64,000 bases of DNA from Antedon mediterranea (GCF_964355755.1 NC_092670.1:23747201-23811200); one strand, 5' to 3'; shown: positions 19,679 through 48,723, counted from the first letter of the stretch. Numbers and translations: made by a program. Notes: generated by a model from the letters alone, not told the origin.

Positions 19679-22600
19679 TATTGTATATATATATCGTATA
19701 TTCTAATTGATTGATATTCTGATTATGATTAATTTTAAAGAAGAAGTCACAACCAAAATAAAACTTTTTAATTAAAAAGAAAAAGAAATAATTGTTACTG
19801 AATCAATCTTAAAAGTTAACTATATATAATCCAAGAGCATATATTGAAAGTCAAACTAAAAATAAATCTCATTTTGAAATTTAAATGTCGTTAGAATTGA
19901 AAAATGATTGAAATTTCAAATTACATTTCTGCTTGTCATTGCAAAGTGTGAAATTAATGAGTTATACTGACCGTTCTTCACTGTATGTGTTTCTGTTGGT
20001 GCGGGTGTATCTGTAACACCGTCATCATTATTTTTTTTCCATTTATTTCGATGAATCCAAATATGTTGAACTAGAAAATAAAGAGAAAATGATCGTGAAC
20101 TTTGCGAACTGACTCGGAGTGGTCGTGCCAGATTATCTTTCTCTGATCGATTCGGTTTTTATTATCACAAAGGCTAATTGAGGTCGTTATAAATCTACAA
20201 GTAATATATGAACAACTGTAAATATAATGTGAAATTTACTATTGTGTTATTTTTCAGATGAACATTCTTTAACATGTACGAGTCTAGTCTGCTATACACG
20301 TATAAACTTAATTAAATTAAATATTGGCTTGTCAGACGAGCAAAATCAAAACGTACAATATAGTTTTCTATGATCCATTTATTTGGTCACATACTAAAAA
20401 TGCCTAAAATAAAAAAAAAACTGCTATGTTGACGGCGATAATTCTTAAACAGTAACCGATTCCTACTAAAAGAACAAGCAAGAGCAAGAAGTTGTTTTAA
20501 CTCCCAACCAATTTACGGAACTCTTTGAAAATGTAATTTGGACGAAAAGTAATGATGTAGGCGCAGCTCAAGAAATTCGAAAAATCACAATCAGCGTGAT
20601 AGGTCAGTTACTTGTGCGTTTTACGACCGCGCGCAACCTAATTATCTGGCCGACACACTGGGTAAAAAGAACTATTTCTAAACATCGAACGACAATGGAG
20701 AGATATAATCCAGTAGGCCTACAGATGAATGACTGTTAGCTCTCAACTCAGATGTTTTAAAAACTGTGATTATTATATTATTTATTTGTCATCCATCATA
20801 GAATAAAAGCCGCTGTTAACCAGCAAAGACTAACAGTAATCTAATGGGATTCAGTGACATTTATAGGCCGCCGTCAGAGAACAACGTCAACTATGAGAAC
20901 CAGACGGACACATTAACTTGATCAACTCCTTTGCTTAAAACAACACAACTAAAACATAAAATAATATATTTTTATTCTTATTGTGTTCTTACGATTTCCG
21001 TACCAGGCAAAGAATTGTATATATGCCAATTTTAGTTATTTCTCAATACATTGTGACGCCTGTATCATAGAATTACGCCTAATTAACCTAACCATTAACA
21101 CAATAGAGGCGTCATACGTGTGATACATATGTTACACTGTATTACAGATGCCAATGATACTGACAGTTAATGCATACACACAGAGAACCGGGTGAATACT
21201 GTATGTAATACTGATATGCGTGCAAATTCAGGGTATTATTTTAATGTAATATTAATCTAACAATTATATGTTTTTAATAGATTTTCAAAAAGTTATAATC
21301 ATTACATAGCATTGTGATGCATTGCTTAGTGTACTTTTGTCTCTTGAAAGCCATAAGTATGCATTGCAGTGCTTTTAAAACATTTGTGCTTAGAGTAAGA
21401 AGAACAAAATCAAAGTCTACTAATTTAAAAATAATCTTTACATGCCACCGGCACCAAATTCAATAATGATACAAATATCACAAATTACAATTTTTATGAA
21501 TATCATTTCTTGTTTTATTATTCTATATTTTAATAACATATTCCAGGGAATATTTTACTGAAAGACGAGATAGCATGACAGTCACGTTATAGCTTCTCAA
21601 TTATAGATCACTTGGAAATTATGAATCTCATTTTCTGCGCTTGACACTCTCTTTGGTCTCTGGAGGCAACGCGGCTTATTATCTCAGTCTCTGAATAAAA
21701 TCTCCCGATAAATTGCAATATCACCGAATGTGAAATATTCTATATTGAAATTACAAAACAAGAAGCTAAGAATTGTAAGGAACGTTGGCATGATGAAGTT
21801 ACAACGATGGGTATCGGGTTTGGCTCGATACACCCTTCCAGCAATTAATATTGATGGGAGGGGGTATTAATGAGGTAACTTACCTTACCAAGTTATATTG
21901 TTATTCATTCCGTGGTAAACTATTTTAAAACTAAATTATTATTCTATTCTATGGATTATTTCTTACCAACGATTTCTTATAAACGATGGTATATTAAATA
22001 AATGATCTTTAAATTGATTTAATAACCAAATTGATATTATAGATACTATTAGTATAACACTCTAATTAGCATATCCAATTGTTATTATAAACGAACAGTA
22101 AATAATATGCTTCGAGTATGCTATATAAATGATACGCCTGACTGTGTTTATATCCATCATCGCTCGTAAATTGTGATAACATATGGTATTATATTTCGAT
22201 TTGAATAAAAATCTATTTGGAAATACATCCGAATTGGCAGTGACATTAAATGTAAATACATTTGTGACGGCAGTAAATACAATGGTTACGATTTAAATAA
22301 ACTAGTTTATACGAATTATTCTTCATTAATAAAATATATAAAAATATTATTGATTTTATATTTTAATACTTTGTAGAGAGAAATAGAAAATATATATTTT
22401 CAGAAAAAAGTAGTTATACCGTTGACGCACTAGAATAAATAAACTAGAAATGCACTCCGAGAGTGCATACCTCCGCCAAGGAGGTATGCTGCAAATAGTA
22501 ACAGAATGACATTAATTAACTAACAATATTTTCAGTTTACTAACAATAGAACAATTATTACATTTGAACATTTTAGGAAAAGTCGAAGGGGTGGTGCGGG

Positions 22601-23287
22601 CTGTTCCCTATAGCATAATGAATAAGTCTGTCAAAATGAATGGGTTTTTGAAAATCACAAATTATTGATAAGACTGTTCAGTACCTGATCGCCGGCTTTT
22701 GAAAATCGTCTCTTATCTTTTAACTCTAGCAGGTCTTAAAATAATATTAACAAGTGGTCCATAATTGGTCCGGATTGCCTTCAAAATTTAATGGAGTGGT
22801 CCTTGACCATATCTATCTGTGTTTTCAATTTGGTAAAGATCTGGAAATACATGACAGACAGACACACACACACATACACACGTGATTGACTAAATAACCT
22901 CCTTTGAGAAGGTAAACAAGGAAAAAAATATTGGTTGTTATATCCTATAAATATCAATACCAAATAAGAAGAAAACAGGGTCTCTCGCCCAGTTAATATC
23001 AATTAGAAGAGAAAAAAAAATTACCCACCTTCGTATGGACATGCCTTGAAGAGACCAGCATGCAACCTAACCCACGCTTGCAGTGTTGAGTCGGGAAAGT
23101 CTCTATGATAAGCCAATTCTCTGGTCTCAATCCAGTAGTCGCTGAAAAGACCTCCTATCAGCAAGAACACAGTCAGGTATCCAAGACCTAGCATTGCTAT
23201 CGTCAGCAATGGCTGCTTTTTGGACCCCAGGGTAAGTTCTGGTAGTTTTCGCATACTGGTGAACTCTTCTGATGGAAACAAAACCAT
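17506..23287 (-). CDS. CACNG-like tetraspan protein (voltage-dependent calcium channel gamma / TARP family), 5 exons, complete
   Basis: Gene-level entry. Five exons with GT/AG borders, all introns in phase 1, encode about 317 residues. Features in order: TM1 PLLTIAMLGLGYLTVFLLIG followed by SDYWIE (the TDYWLY motif of gamma subunits); HAGLFKAC (equivalent of HSGLWRxC); a second extracellular Cys in INECAKI; ESIRK then TM2 VFAGMFFMIIGCAMATFGL; TM3 WIFIAGLIFIISGLLMMISL; FSYYFSASFGVISL and SEMSGVSAMYLYI (TM4, as in FSYGxSF...AExxGVxxVxLYI); and a basic, Ser-rich cytoplasmic tail. The ESIRK-TM2-TM3-'ISGL' stretch is most like gamma-5/7. It ends DVVEM, without the TTPV PDZ ligand of type I TARPs. 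Family members are plasma-membrane auxiliary subunits of calcium channels or AMPA receptors. TMEM114/235-type relatives are an alternative. Confidence 0.87.
17862..18256 (-). other. CACNG-like intron 4
   Basis: Plain AT-rich intron; nothing recognised. Confidence 0.7.
18257..18406 (-). CDS. CACNG-like exon 4: TM2 and TM3
   Basis: 150 nt, phases 1-1. It encodes ESIRKTTSLVFAGMFFMIIG, FGLTDGVTSSRR and HWIFIAGLIFIIS. This is the segment closest to gamma-5/7 subunits. Confidence 0.88.
18407..18779 (-). other. CACNG-like intron 3
   Basis: AT-rich intron; nothing recognised. Confidence 0.7.
18780..18869 (-). CDS. CACNG-like exon 3: end of loop 1
   Basis: 90 nt, phases 1-1. It encodes SIKINECAKIPYVNFEFIA and PPPNVNSAVL. 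It supplies the second conserved loop cysteine of the claudin fold. Acceptor TTTTACAG and donor GTAAGT. Confidence 0.85.
18870..19971 (-). other. CACNG-like intron 2, with TA microsatellite and retroelement-tail-like motif
   Basis: It contains (TA)n at 19643-19676. Around 19300-19325, 'ctatgatggtaccgaaacgtc' resembles the hammerhead-like tail of decayed Penelope-type or related elements (GAAAC after a short palindrome), too degraded to assign. Confidence 0.55.
19972..20070 (-). CDS. CACNG-like exon 2: extracellular loop insert
   Basis: 99 nt, phases 1-1. It encodes a hydrophilic, Thr-rich segment (VQHIWIHRNKWKKNNDDGVT, DTPAPTETHTVKN) between the GLFKAC and INEC cysteines. It is symmetric in phase, so skipping would keep the frame. 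Acceptor TTTTCTAG and donor GTCAGT. Confidence 0.72.
20071..23028 (-). other. CACNG-like intron 1
   Basis: Mostly AT-rich and featureless. It includes the C1 repeat element at 22441-22915. Confidence 0.6.
22441..22915 (+). mobile_element. C-family element, copy C1
   Basis: It starts AACTAGA, then hairpin TGCACTCCGAGAGTGCA (22451-22467), then hairpin ATACCTCCGCC-AAGGAGGTAT (22468-22488). It ends with hairpin ACCTCC-TTTGAG-AAGGT (22897-22913), whose arm repeats the second 5' hairpin. The body is shared with the inverted copy at 40823-41092 ('caaaatttaatggagt', 'gaccatatctatctgt', a CA-rich stretch). There is no coding capacity. Confidence 0.7.
23029..23287 (-). CDS. CACNG-like exon 1: N-terminus, TM1, start of loop 1
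   Basis: The start is ATG at 23287; an in-frame TAA lies 13 codons upstream, so this is the first possible Met in the exon. It has about 26 cytoplasmic residues before TM1 and ends CPYE plus one base at GTGGGT. Confidence 0.85.
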
Positions 23288-24137
23288 AGTTGCTATTATT
23301 CCATTACTAATACGGTCTTACAATTGACCAATATAAATATTTGACGTTAAAAATACAGTTATCGTTTCAGTATCAAAACAGTTTAACTAAGCATATAACA
23401 CACATAAAATTCTCTCTAGGTATAAATAATACCAAGTTAAGTCCAGTTTTCACCGCTGTATCACATTGCAGTCAGCAAGTGTTTGGCCTAGACATATTGG
23501 ATAAAACAGCTGACGCGAAGCTTTCCAAAATAGTATTCAATTCAAGCATCTGATTCAGTTAAGAGCATGTTCAGATGACATAGTCGAACAAGTTTATCTC
23601 ATCAAATGAGAGAACTGTGTATCTATAAACTTTATAGTCTGAAACAACGGTTTTGTTGAAAAAAAACCCCGGTGAGATGAAATGACGTTCAAATTACATT
23701 AGTAAACCAACGAATGGGAGTTTAATATTGGATAATAACATCACTACTGTAAAATTAACAACCATGCTATTTTATCGATCGACTTGAAAATAAATCGCCG
23801 TTTTTATCGAAAAGGGTCGTTAATCCTGACATTTTGACTTCTATCAAATAGGGCGTTAGTCATACGTTACCAAAAGTAACATAACGTATGTTTGAAACCC
23901 AAATAGACGTACGATTAAAATGTAATAGTAGTCTAATGTGGAAGAAATAAGCAGTTTAAAAACTGATTGACGCACGAAGATTGTTGGTTACATCTACTTA
24001 TTATACAGTTAAGTAGCTATTCAAATGACCGACATCATTACAACTATTACTCATAATTAACAATAATACGATTCAACAAACTAAATAAAATCAGATGAAT
24101 AAACTATTATGAATAATATTACGTATGCAGTACTTAC

Positions 24138-24240
24138 CGTAGTTGACTTGTGAATGTATAGGCGCACACGTCGAGCGAGAGGCCTTATTAGACCTGACTG
24201 TTGATGTAATTACTCTAGAGACGTTTTCAAGATTGCTAGT
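24138..24240 (-). other. Possible 5' non-coding exon of the CACNG-like gene
   Basis: A good donor (ACG/GTAAGTA) on the minus strand at 24138 ends a locally CpG-richer segment upstream of the coding start. No convincing matching acceptor was identified just before 23287, so this is speculative. Confidence 0.22.
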
Positions 24241-25479
24241 AGTAAATAATAAATGAATTCAGGCGTAATGAATTTTAATGAACGTAAGGGAATTAAGAAC
24301 GAAAAAGTCAACATTACGTTACATGGATAATTGTGACGTATATAATTATGCCTGTTCTACCAGCTGGTTCTACGAACGAAACTTAATTGTACGCTAATTA
24401 ACATTATTTATTAAACACGTTTACCGCATAATAACTGTATGTATGTATTAAGTTTATAAATGACTTGAATTATTTTAACATTGGCCTATTTACAATATTT
24501 CAGCATTGTCCTATTGTGTTTTTGCTATGTTTTCTTTGTAGTTTTATTGTCTTAATCATGCCAAGCAAAATAAATGTTTGGACCAATAACATTTCTTGAA
24601 TCTTGTAATAAAATCATCAGAAAAAAAAGGAACATTGCGTTTCTCGACACCAATCATATTGTTGCAAGCGATTCGTCAAGTACCTAAATAAAATGACGTT
24701 AAACCTGCGTCGAACAAGTCTTATAAATAATAATAATAGGTGATTGTTGAAGCACTACCTGGGTTTAGAACCTAGTATTGCAAAGTTGTAACAAATACGT
24801 GCTCAAAAATTAATGATATAAATATAAATTTTTAAAAACACATCACTTTATACAGATTGCACCTAATTCGTTTCTACTAGTTTGTGCTAAGCAGAGACGC
24901 TGACGCATAAATCAACATTGCGTTTCACCTCGTCAACTTCTGTACATCCATGCATCACATGATTTTATGAATTGCAATAATAAATATTTTAATGTATAAG
25001 CGCCTTAATCTGGATTAATGAGAGAGTTGACCACGTGTTGTGTATTAAAAGCATCGTAACAAGTAAAAATAGCTGGTTTGTCGATTTAATTACAACTAAC
25101 ACGTAGCGAAGCATTTTAAGAAGTTATATTAATGTAACTAGTAATGCTAATCATCTACCGTTGCATTTAAAGTCATAGCGGCTAAAACTGTCCTTTCAGT
25201 ATCTCCGACTTTTGAAAATGAATCTTGTCCACACATGATGACGCTGTATAGTACGCGAATACTATTCACATTCACATATCTCCAAAACGATCACAAAAGT
25301 TTCACAATCAAATTAATGTATAGGCCTATTCTATACGTGGAAGCTAGATAAAACCTTAACCGGCTATTGCGCATGCGCAATATTTTTACCGACTGAGCTG
25401 AATAATACAAATTTATCGAATTTCGGAACTCAGGTATGATAAAATTAATGCATGAAGTAAAGAATTTCAAGATGTGAAA

Positions 25480-25673
25480 TTTCCATATCGATAGGGGGCG
25501 ACATACTCAGATTAAAATTTATATATTTTATTATTCTTTTGGCATTTTACAATTTTGTCTTCGTGTATTGTTACCTGCTTATTTTATTTCTGTTTACTCT
25601 CTCATTTATTGTCTAAGTTATAATGAAATGAAATGTCAGATGAACATTTCCATATCGATAGGGGGCGACATAC
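25480..25673. repeat. 27-bp exact direct repeat containing ATAGGGGGCGACATAC
   Basis: TTTCCATATCGATAGGGGGC followed by GACATAC occurs at 25480-25506 and 25647-25673, 167 bp apart, with similar upstream bases. It may mark the ends of a small element or a local duplication. Confidence 0.8.
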
Positions 25674-28600
25674 ATACGTAACATTTACATTGATTTAATT
25701 CACACTTTGCGTTGTTTTATGATGTTTTATTGATCGATTTCAATTCACTCATAGGATAAATTAATAGTTGTTTGTGTTTTGTTATGTTTTTCTTTTTTTT
25801 ATTGTTCTCATATATTTGTTGGTGACCATTATACGACGCCTAATATATCGAACGGGTTCCTTTTTAAAAATGAAGAAAAATGTTAATAAAACAAAATTGC
25901 ATATAGTCCAAGTTCATAACACATACATCCCATTTATTATTCGTACACAATAGTATATAATTTGAACAATTTTCATAACAATCGGTGAAATAATTAATTA
26001 CCTATATCCTGCGTCCACTACAAATTTCATAGCGATGTGAAATATAAATATTGATTAAAAAAGACCATATTGGTTACACGTTTATCTACACTAACAATAT
26101 TAATACAATAATCTCAAAACCATCTTTGCTAATAATTAATAATATCACACTATATTTTCTACAATAGGAATGTAAATGAATATTTCTTACAATAAAACTC
26201 AAATTTGAAACTAAAAAAATGTCTTTTAGGTAGTTCAATATTATGTCTAACAAGGTTCTTTAAAGCAGATTGGCGAACTTTCCGAGTCAAATAGTCGGTT
26301 GTGTGAGGCGTCGTGAAGACAAACGGTTGCTAATTGGCTAATTCATGACGGATTCAGGAAAAAAAACCCGTAAAATGTATTATGCAAATATTTGTATAGC
26401 TCTACGTAATCACTGGTTTCCAAAAAGAAAGGATTGATAAAGCAAAAGAAATCAATTAAATGTGAACAAAATAAAAAACACGGTGACAAGAAGAATAAGA
26501 AAAAACAGGAGGAAGACCAGAACGGACCAAGAAAACGAGTGATAAAAACAAGATGAAGACCGACTACCTCAAGTCATCATTGAATTCATTGAAAGCCCGG
26601 GTTTTCTATAAAAGATAGGTTTTTGGTATGATAATACCGATAATTTAAAAACAATTTATCACACCACTATTAGGATAAACAACGAACGAGCAAAGGCATA
26701 ACGGTGGAAAAAATGAAATTAATCCACAGATAAACAGCATCACAAAATTTATTTCCAAATTAAAACAATAGATTATTACTTTAATCATGATTGCAAACAA
26801 ACATTGCCATTAAAATACTTCAGCTGAAATACCCAGGTCTTATATATAAATTCTGTAAAAAACTAAAACAAATATAAAAACTTAATCTCCAGACTGTTTT
26901 ACTAAACCCGAATAATTCACTACGATACTATTAATTAAACAGTATCAAAATATTTACACCGACAATGGAGCGTTACTCTCCATAAAACATACATTGCACT
27001 AAATTGACTTAAACAATCTGAGCAATCAACGCCGTTTTCCATGAGGCGAATTTCTTGGCGGGAATAACAACACAATATACTGTATTCAATATCGTGTGAT
27101 GCGTTTAGAAAGCTATGGTTAGATTTTATACCGCAGGAATAAAGTTTAGGATTTTTGGCAAGTTTTCAGTATTAAAAAACAAATCATTTCATCACAGTTT
27201 GAAGATGCGCGTTAAAGAGAGTTGTTGCAGATTGTGATGTCACTGATGATGAGTGACTTCGAAAACTAGAAATACCCGAATAACCTTAAAGTCCCGGAAC
27301 GCAAAATAAAAGTTTCGCCTATTAGAAAACAGCTTAAGTCTAACTAATCTAACATATTTATAATTTTTTTGCATCATATACATATAGTGATTATTTATAT
27401 AACTTTCATTTGTAAATGATATACTATAATAAAACTTTCTCAAAATGAAAATAAGCTGAAAAGAACAAAACATTTTTCAGTAAAATAAAAAAAATGTCCG
27501 ATTCTGTCCGAATTGCTATTGAATTAAACCAATTAAGGTATCTAAAATATAAAACATTTTACCACGAGAGAATTTATAAGAAACTCATAAACAAATAGAC
27601 GAGACAGATTCCAAACATTTAATGGTATTAAAAACTGTCAAGGTATAATATATATCCAGAAGATACATTAATTAATGTATTTGATCTTATAGCTGAAGGA
27701 AATTTAGCAATAAGCAAACCACAATTTGTTCGTGAAGTGTATTTAAGAAATAAATAAATTAATAATGAAACAAAAATAAAATTAAACGGTATGGTACGTA
27801 AGTAATGGAGAAATGCACCAAACTGAATTTCTGATGATGTAACATATATAAATTAGCATATCTAAATTGGCATCCTATTTTGTATTTATTCGTACCAATG
27901 ATATGAACTAATTACCATTACTATACTGTACTCATAGAAAAATAGCCGACATACGGGCCCTGTACTAATATATATACGTATCTCATAAGAGAGCAACGTG
28001 TAATCGCACTAGATTTATAATATTAATCAGGCCTATGCTCTACAATAATAATAATTATATTACAATTAATACTTATAAGCGATCTAACAAATCAATTTAA
28101 TAGGACACGTTACCAAACCATCACTTTATTTTACGATACATTACCAATATACTACTGATGTGTACTGATCACTTTAATTGTTCGTAGGCACGACATTGTT
28201 ATAATATGCAAATCTGTAACTCAGAAGGTGCACTTCACGTTTCAATGATTCTTATTAAAAAAAATGATTTTTTTTTTATTAAATAATATTGAATTCTAAC
28301 GGTTAATGTACATACAATGGTAAATACTGATTTTTCAGTACTTGAACCTGATAATAATTTATTTATTTATTTATTTATAATTTAATATTACTACAATAAT
28401 TATATAAACACTTTTAGGATGAAAACAAAATGTTATACAATGTTTAATAATTAAACATTGGTATAATGTTATAATCATAACACAACTGCAGTCCACATTG
28501 AAAATAAAATGTATAAATATTAGTACAGCATTATACTAATGTATTTTTTTAGTTCATTAATAATATTTCTACTCTATAAATAGATCTATACAGATCAACA

Positions 28601-30357
28601 AACCATGTTCTTTTGAGGGCAGGGTTTAATAACATCTAATGGTTTTATAGTTGGCACTTTTAATTTCATGCTAATATATACTGCAATTATTTTTTTTTTC
28701 GTAATTTCAACTTTTTTAAAAAGTTCCCTGTTGTAGCTGAATAAATTAATTTGTTCATTTAGCAAGTAAAAAGTAAGAAAATATTTTCTGTATAGCAAAG
28801 TTATAGGGTAAAAGTTAAATTACCTCTCTGAAAAATATGAAATTAAAAAGAATAGTGGTCAGTAGTAGTCTTTACTAAACCCTTTTGAGTATTATTTTGT
28901 ATAAAAAGAAGTTTGTTTTTTATATAAAATATCTAATGATATTTAATAATCAAAACTCAAGGTTCTTCAGCAAAAAAAAAAAATATGAGCTCTTATCACA
29001 CAATCGATATCAAATTGTACTAAATAAGAAAATAAAATAAAACCTGACCTAAGATGAAATAGCAGATTCTTGGTATTTTTATAATTTAAAAAGTATCAGA
29101 GCAAAATTCTGTAATACATGATCATGATCACACGTGACATCTGTACCTTACAGTAAAGTATCTAGTTATAGTTATAAAGTCTACAACAAATAAATCCTGT
29201 AGCATAGCAGATGATGATGATGAAATACATTTGATACTATAGAATTCTCATAATTTCAGATACTTAATAATTACTATATCTGCAAATGGCAATGATTTTA
29301 CTATATTCTAATTGTTTTTTATAATTCTTTTAGGCACTATTTTCCTATAGTTTTAAAAGATAAGGGAAACAGATACACGAATTATATGACTAATTTCATT
29401 AGTTAACCATTTTCCAAATAGTGGTACTCCAGACAACTTTTGAACAGTTTTGGAAAAAAAATGTCCAGGTGTTCTTTGTAACTTATACTTATTAATTAAC
29501 TATTAATTACAGTAAGGGTATTAATAATTACATTTTCACATATAAATAATGTGTTCTGTAGCCAGATATTAACATTTACTACTTACAGTACTAGAGTCCG
29601 TAAATGTAGTTAGAAATATGCCTACAAGTGAGTCATTGCTATTCTGTTGTTTAAGATTACATTATAACTTGATCATAGTGTTTTAAATATTGCATTTTTA
29701 TTATATCACATAACCTGAAATTTGTTACTCTATTGCTTCCTAATGCATGACCAAAACTTATGTTTGAGGTGGGGAAACCTTTAATTCCCTTTTAGCCGAG
29801 GTATATACTTTGCGGAAAAATTTAGAGTTCAATTTCACAGTCAGGTCACAGAGAAGTAAAAATATATTCACTAATAGATGCCATTTTTGATGTGAAAGTA
29901 AATAGTTGTGGTTTATTCTAGGTTTTTAAATTTCAACATTTCTAATCCCAACCAACTCTATTATAAAATGTATTTACTGTTCTACGTAATTCTTTGCATT
30001 TTGTAACATATATGTATCATGTAAATAATCTTCTGGTATACTTTTCATTTTGGTTATTTGATATCGAAATCTTTCTATTTTCTGTATTCATGGTCTAAAA
30101 ATTTGATACAATCATGATCAATCACTAATAAATGTACACTTTAAAAGACTAAAAGATTTTATAAACATTTTAAAATTGTTTTTATGCTACCTAAAATATT
30201 TCATAGTGTATGACATGTAACAGGCAGTTTAGAATTTACTGAAATAGCATAACAAACTCTGTTTTTTTAGATTTTATGAACATCTAAGTATTAAGTGACC
30301 ATGTTTTTTCTTTTATCTTTGCTCTCTTATTTGATGAATTAATAGTGATTTTATGCT

Positions 30358-30363
30358 TTTATT
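30358..30363 (-). terminator. Candidate poly(A) signal for the PKC betaI-like 3' end
   Basis: AATAAA on the minus strand about 440 nt past the betaI-like stop. Low specificity in AT-rich DNA. Confidence 0.25.
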
Positions 30364-30799
30364 TCCGCTTTAGCAATACTGAATATTAAATTTTATTTGC
30401 ACACTATACACCTATAAATATTCATTGGATTTTTTTGTTTCAACTTCTACTTAGCATTTAGTAACTAATTCCTATATCCTTTGATCTTACAGTGTTACTA
30501 CTTGTAATATAAATATCTTAAACGTTATCTCTCGTAATTCTCCCGATTCCCAACCCATGTATTGTCAATGGCCATACTTAGAAGAATTTTCTATAACATA
30601 TGATCATTGATTGATTCCTTACTATAGTTTTTAATTAAGGTTTAATATGTCTTCTTCAATAATGCGTATGATTAACATTATGTGTCTCTCTAAAGGAGTC
30701 CCAATTTGATGTAAAATAATGATTAAATTACCGACAAAATTAACCACTTTGAACCGATTGAAGATGCATGGAGTACAAACCGGGAGAATTATTTGCAGT

Positions 30800-46519
<15,720 letters not shown>

Positions 46520-46609
46520 TATGTACAAACAATTTTGTATGACTCCGAAAGATGGAACATAAAGATAACTAATAAAGGAATTTTGGGAAGAACAGAAAGG
46601 GCAATGATA
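46520..46609 (+). pseudogene. LINE reverse-transcriptase fragment, part 1 (5' of A1 insertion)
   Basis: The plus strand reads QTILYDSERWNIKITNKGIL then GRTERAMI, the C-terminal region of LINE RT ORFs. The reading continues after the A1 element. Confidence 0.6.
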
Positions 46610-48193
46610 AACTAGACATGTAACTCGTCACTTTGACGAGTTAGTTATCCGCACCACACAAACGCCACGTGCACGTCATACGTTGACAGTTTGCACACAG
46701 AAAAAGATTATGGCATTATGACCTGAACTGAAGAATATGATATGCTGTTTAGTGCTGAATTCTGTCAATTTTGTGTCATATGGTATATACAGTGCAAACG
46801 GTATAATCTGTATACTACATACAGTGTAGAATAGGTGAAATTACGGGACCAGCTATTTATTCCAATTTTTAACATGGCGACGGTATCAAAATGAAAAACT
46901 AAGATAGCAATTTCGGAAGGAAATTATCTCAGCAACAACATATTAACGTATTTAAGAAATTTGAATATGTGAAATATTGATGCGCGCTCTTTTAAATGTA
47001 ATGAACTATGATGCAAAAGATGAAAATACGACTTTTTTTATTTAACTGGCCATATGATGACGTCACAACATCTAATTGGCAAAATGTTCACATGAATTCG
47101 TATCTACAATCCAATAGCTTCCTGAAAATGTTTTAATCATGATTATCACGTTTTATTCTGACGAGCTATAACAGATTGAAATTTACTGTAAAGATGAAAA
47201 TAAGTGACCCAGGTTATCTACATTTTTAGACATCATTACGTCATAAAAATTAAAATATTTTTAACTCATGCGAAAGATAGTTGATTGACCTAGAAAATAT
47301 AAAAATCGGGATGAAAATGAAAAACCGATAAGTGGAGATGCGCTCTATTAAATGTGATGAGCTATGACAAAAGATACAAAAATCCTATATTTTATATTCG
47401 CGTGGCCATACGATGACGTCACAATGTCCGGTTAGCCATATTAAAGCATGAACCGATATCTACAACTCATCAACTTCCAGAATATGTAATAAAAATAACT
47501 TTCACCGTTTAGTTTAGAAACTACGACTGTTTAAAAAAGGGCATGATTTTGACGAATTTTTGAACTTTTTCATCAAAAACATGCGCAAATTGTCCAATTC
47601 GACGTGCTCGTATTGACGTAATTTTAAGTCGAAATGGTTCCATATTTGGTAAAATTACTATAAAAGGCTGGAAAAATATGATTTATGTAAAACATTGACG
47701 TATTTCACGCTTTGTGTACACCGCGCGCGCAAAAATTTGCGCATCCGTGGGAATTTTTGACATGCTTAAAATGACATGAAACGCGTAAAAAGTTGATTAG
47801 AAATAAATTTTGCGCATTTTGAAATTTTAAATGCGCGTGCGCGCGTAACTTCTTGTAAAACATGCCATTTTTAATCCACAAAAAGTTTGCCCTTGATATG
47901 ACTTAAATTTTCACAAAGTGTAAAAAAAAAATTATGTTTGGTTTTTAATCTATGATCAATCATTGAAATTCATAAAATCGCACGTAAGTCATGTTGCGCA
48001 ACTCTGACGTATTTAAAAAATACATGCTGCACAACTTCATATAAATGTTCATATGTTGACAAAGTTATGAAATGTTATGTTAACACATTTTAGAGATACA
48101 TGAGCCACAAAAAAGTGGAGGAAAGAAAGAAGAAAAACATAGAAATTGATCCAGTACAGTTACAAGGAGTTATCCGCTCAATGCGGATAACTA
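46610..48193 (+). mobile_element. A-family element, copy A1
   Basis: It starts AACTAGACATG, then hairpin AACTCGTCA-CTT-TGACGAGTT, then AGTTATCCGCA. It ends with hairpin GTTATCCGC-TCAAT-GCGGATAAC. The body has no ORF and is rich in GCGCGC-type and TGACGTCA words. It is inserted inside the LINE fragment. Confidence 0.75.
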
Positions 48194-48536
48194 AAAAGAT
48201 GTGTGGAGAGGAGCTCATAGAACACTAGGAATAAATGAAACAATGATGTAAAAGGATTGTTATGAGGAGTAGTTTTAAATGGATGGGACATATTCTAAGA
48301 AAGATGAAGATGAACCAGTATTAAAGAGAGCTCAGATTTGGAGGCATGTAGATGAGAAAGAGGCCTATGGCCAAACGTTATGTGGAAAGATATGGTAAAG
48401 AAAGAAGGAAAGTTGGTTTGGAGGAACATGATGCACAATACAGGAAGAAGTTGAGAGATTGTGTAGCAGCCTCAAATGAATGATAGTCAGTAACTCTTTG
48501 GAAAGAGAGAAAGCTGGCTCAAATAAAAGATGATGA
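48194..48536 (+). pseudogene. LINE reverse-transcriptase fragment, part 2 (3' of A1 insertion)
   Basis: It begins KKMCGEELIEH and includes MRSSFKWMGHILRKMKM, RKRPMAKRYVERYGKERRK and KLRDCVAASNE, matching the common LINE tail 'W.GHVLR...RGRP..RW'. Several frameshifts and stops are present. Confidence 0.65.
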
Positions 48537-48723
48537 TGAAAGCAGGATGTTCTCCACCGTTACCTGAAACTGTTGCAATTTCATATCTTTTCCAAGTTTG
48601 GATGTCTAGATTTTTTCTTTCTACTTTTCATATCCCCAGCAGAGTTTTTCATACAGGTATGTAAATCATAAACTTCCATCAATCTTCATTTTAACACACC
48701 CAGAAAAAATAATAATAATAATA

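Larger units (their letters stand above)
23288..30799. other. Intergenic region between CACNG-like 5' end and PKC 3' end
   Basis: About 7.5 kb of AT-rich DNA with only short spurious frames. It includes a 27-bp direct repeat (25480 and 25647) and an ATTT-rich tract near 28358-28377. PKC 3'UTR sequence should occupy the top few hundred bases below 30800. Confidence 0.55.
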
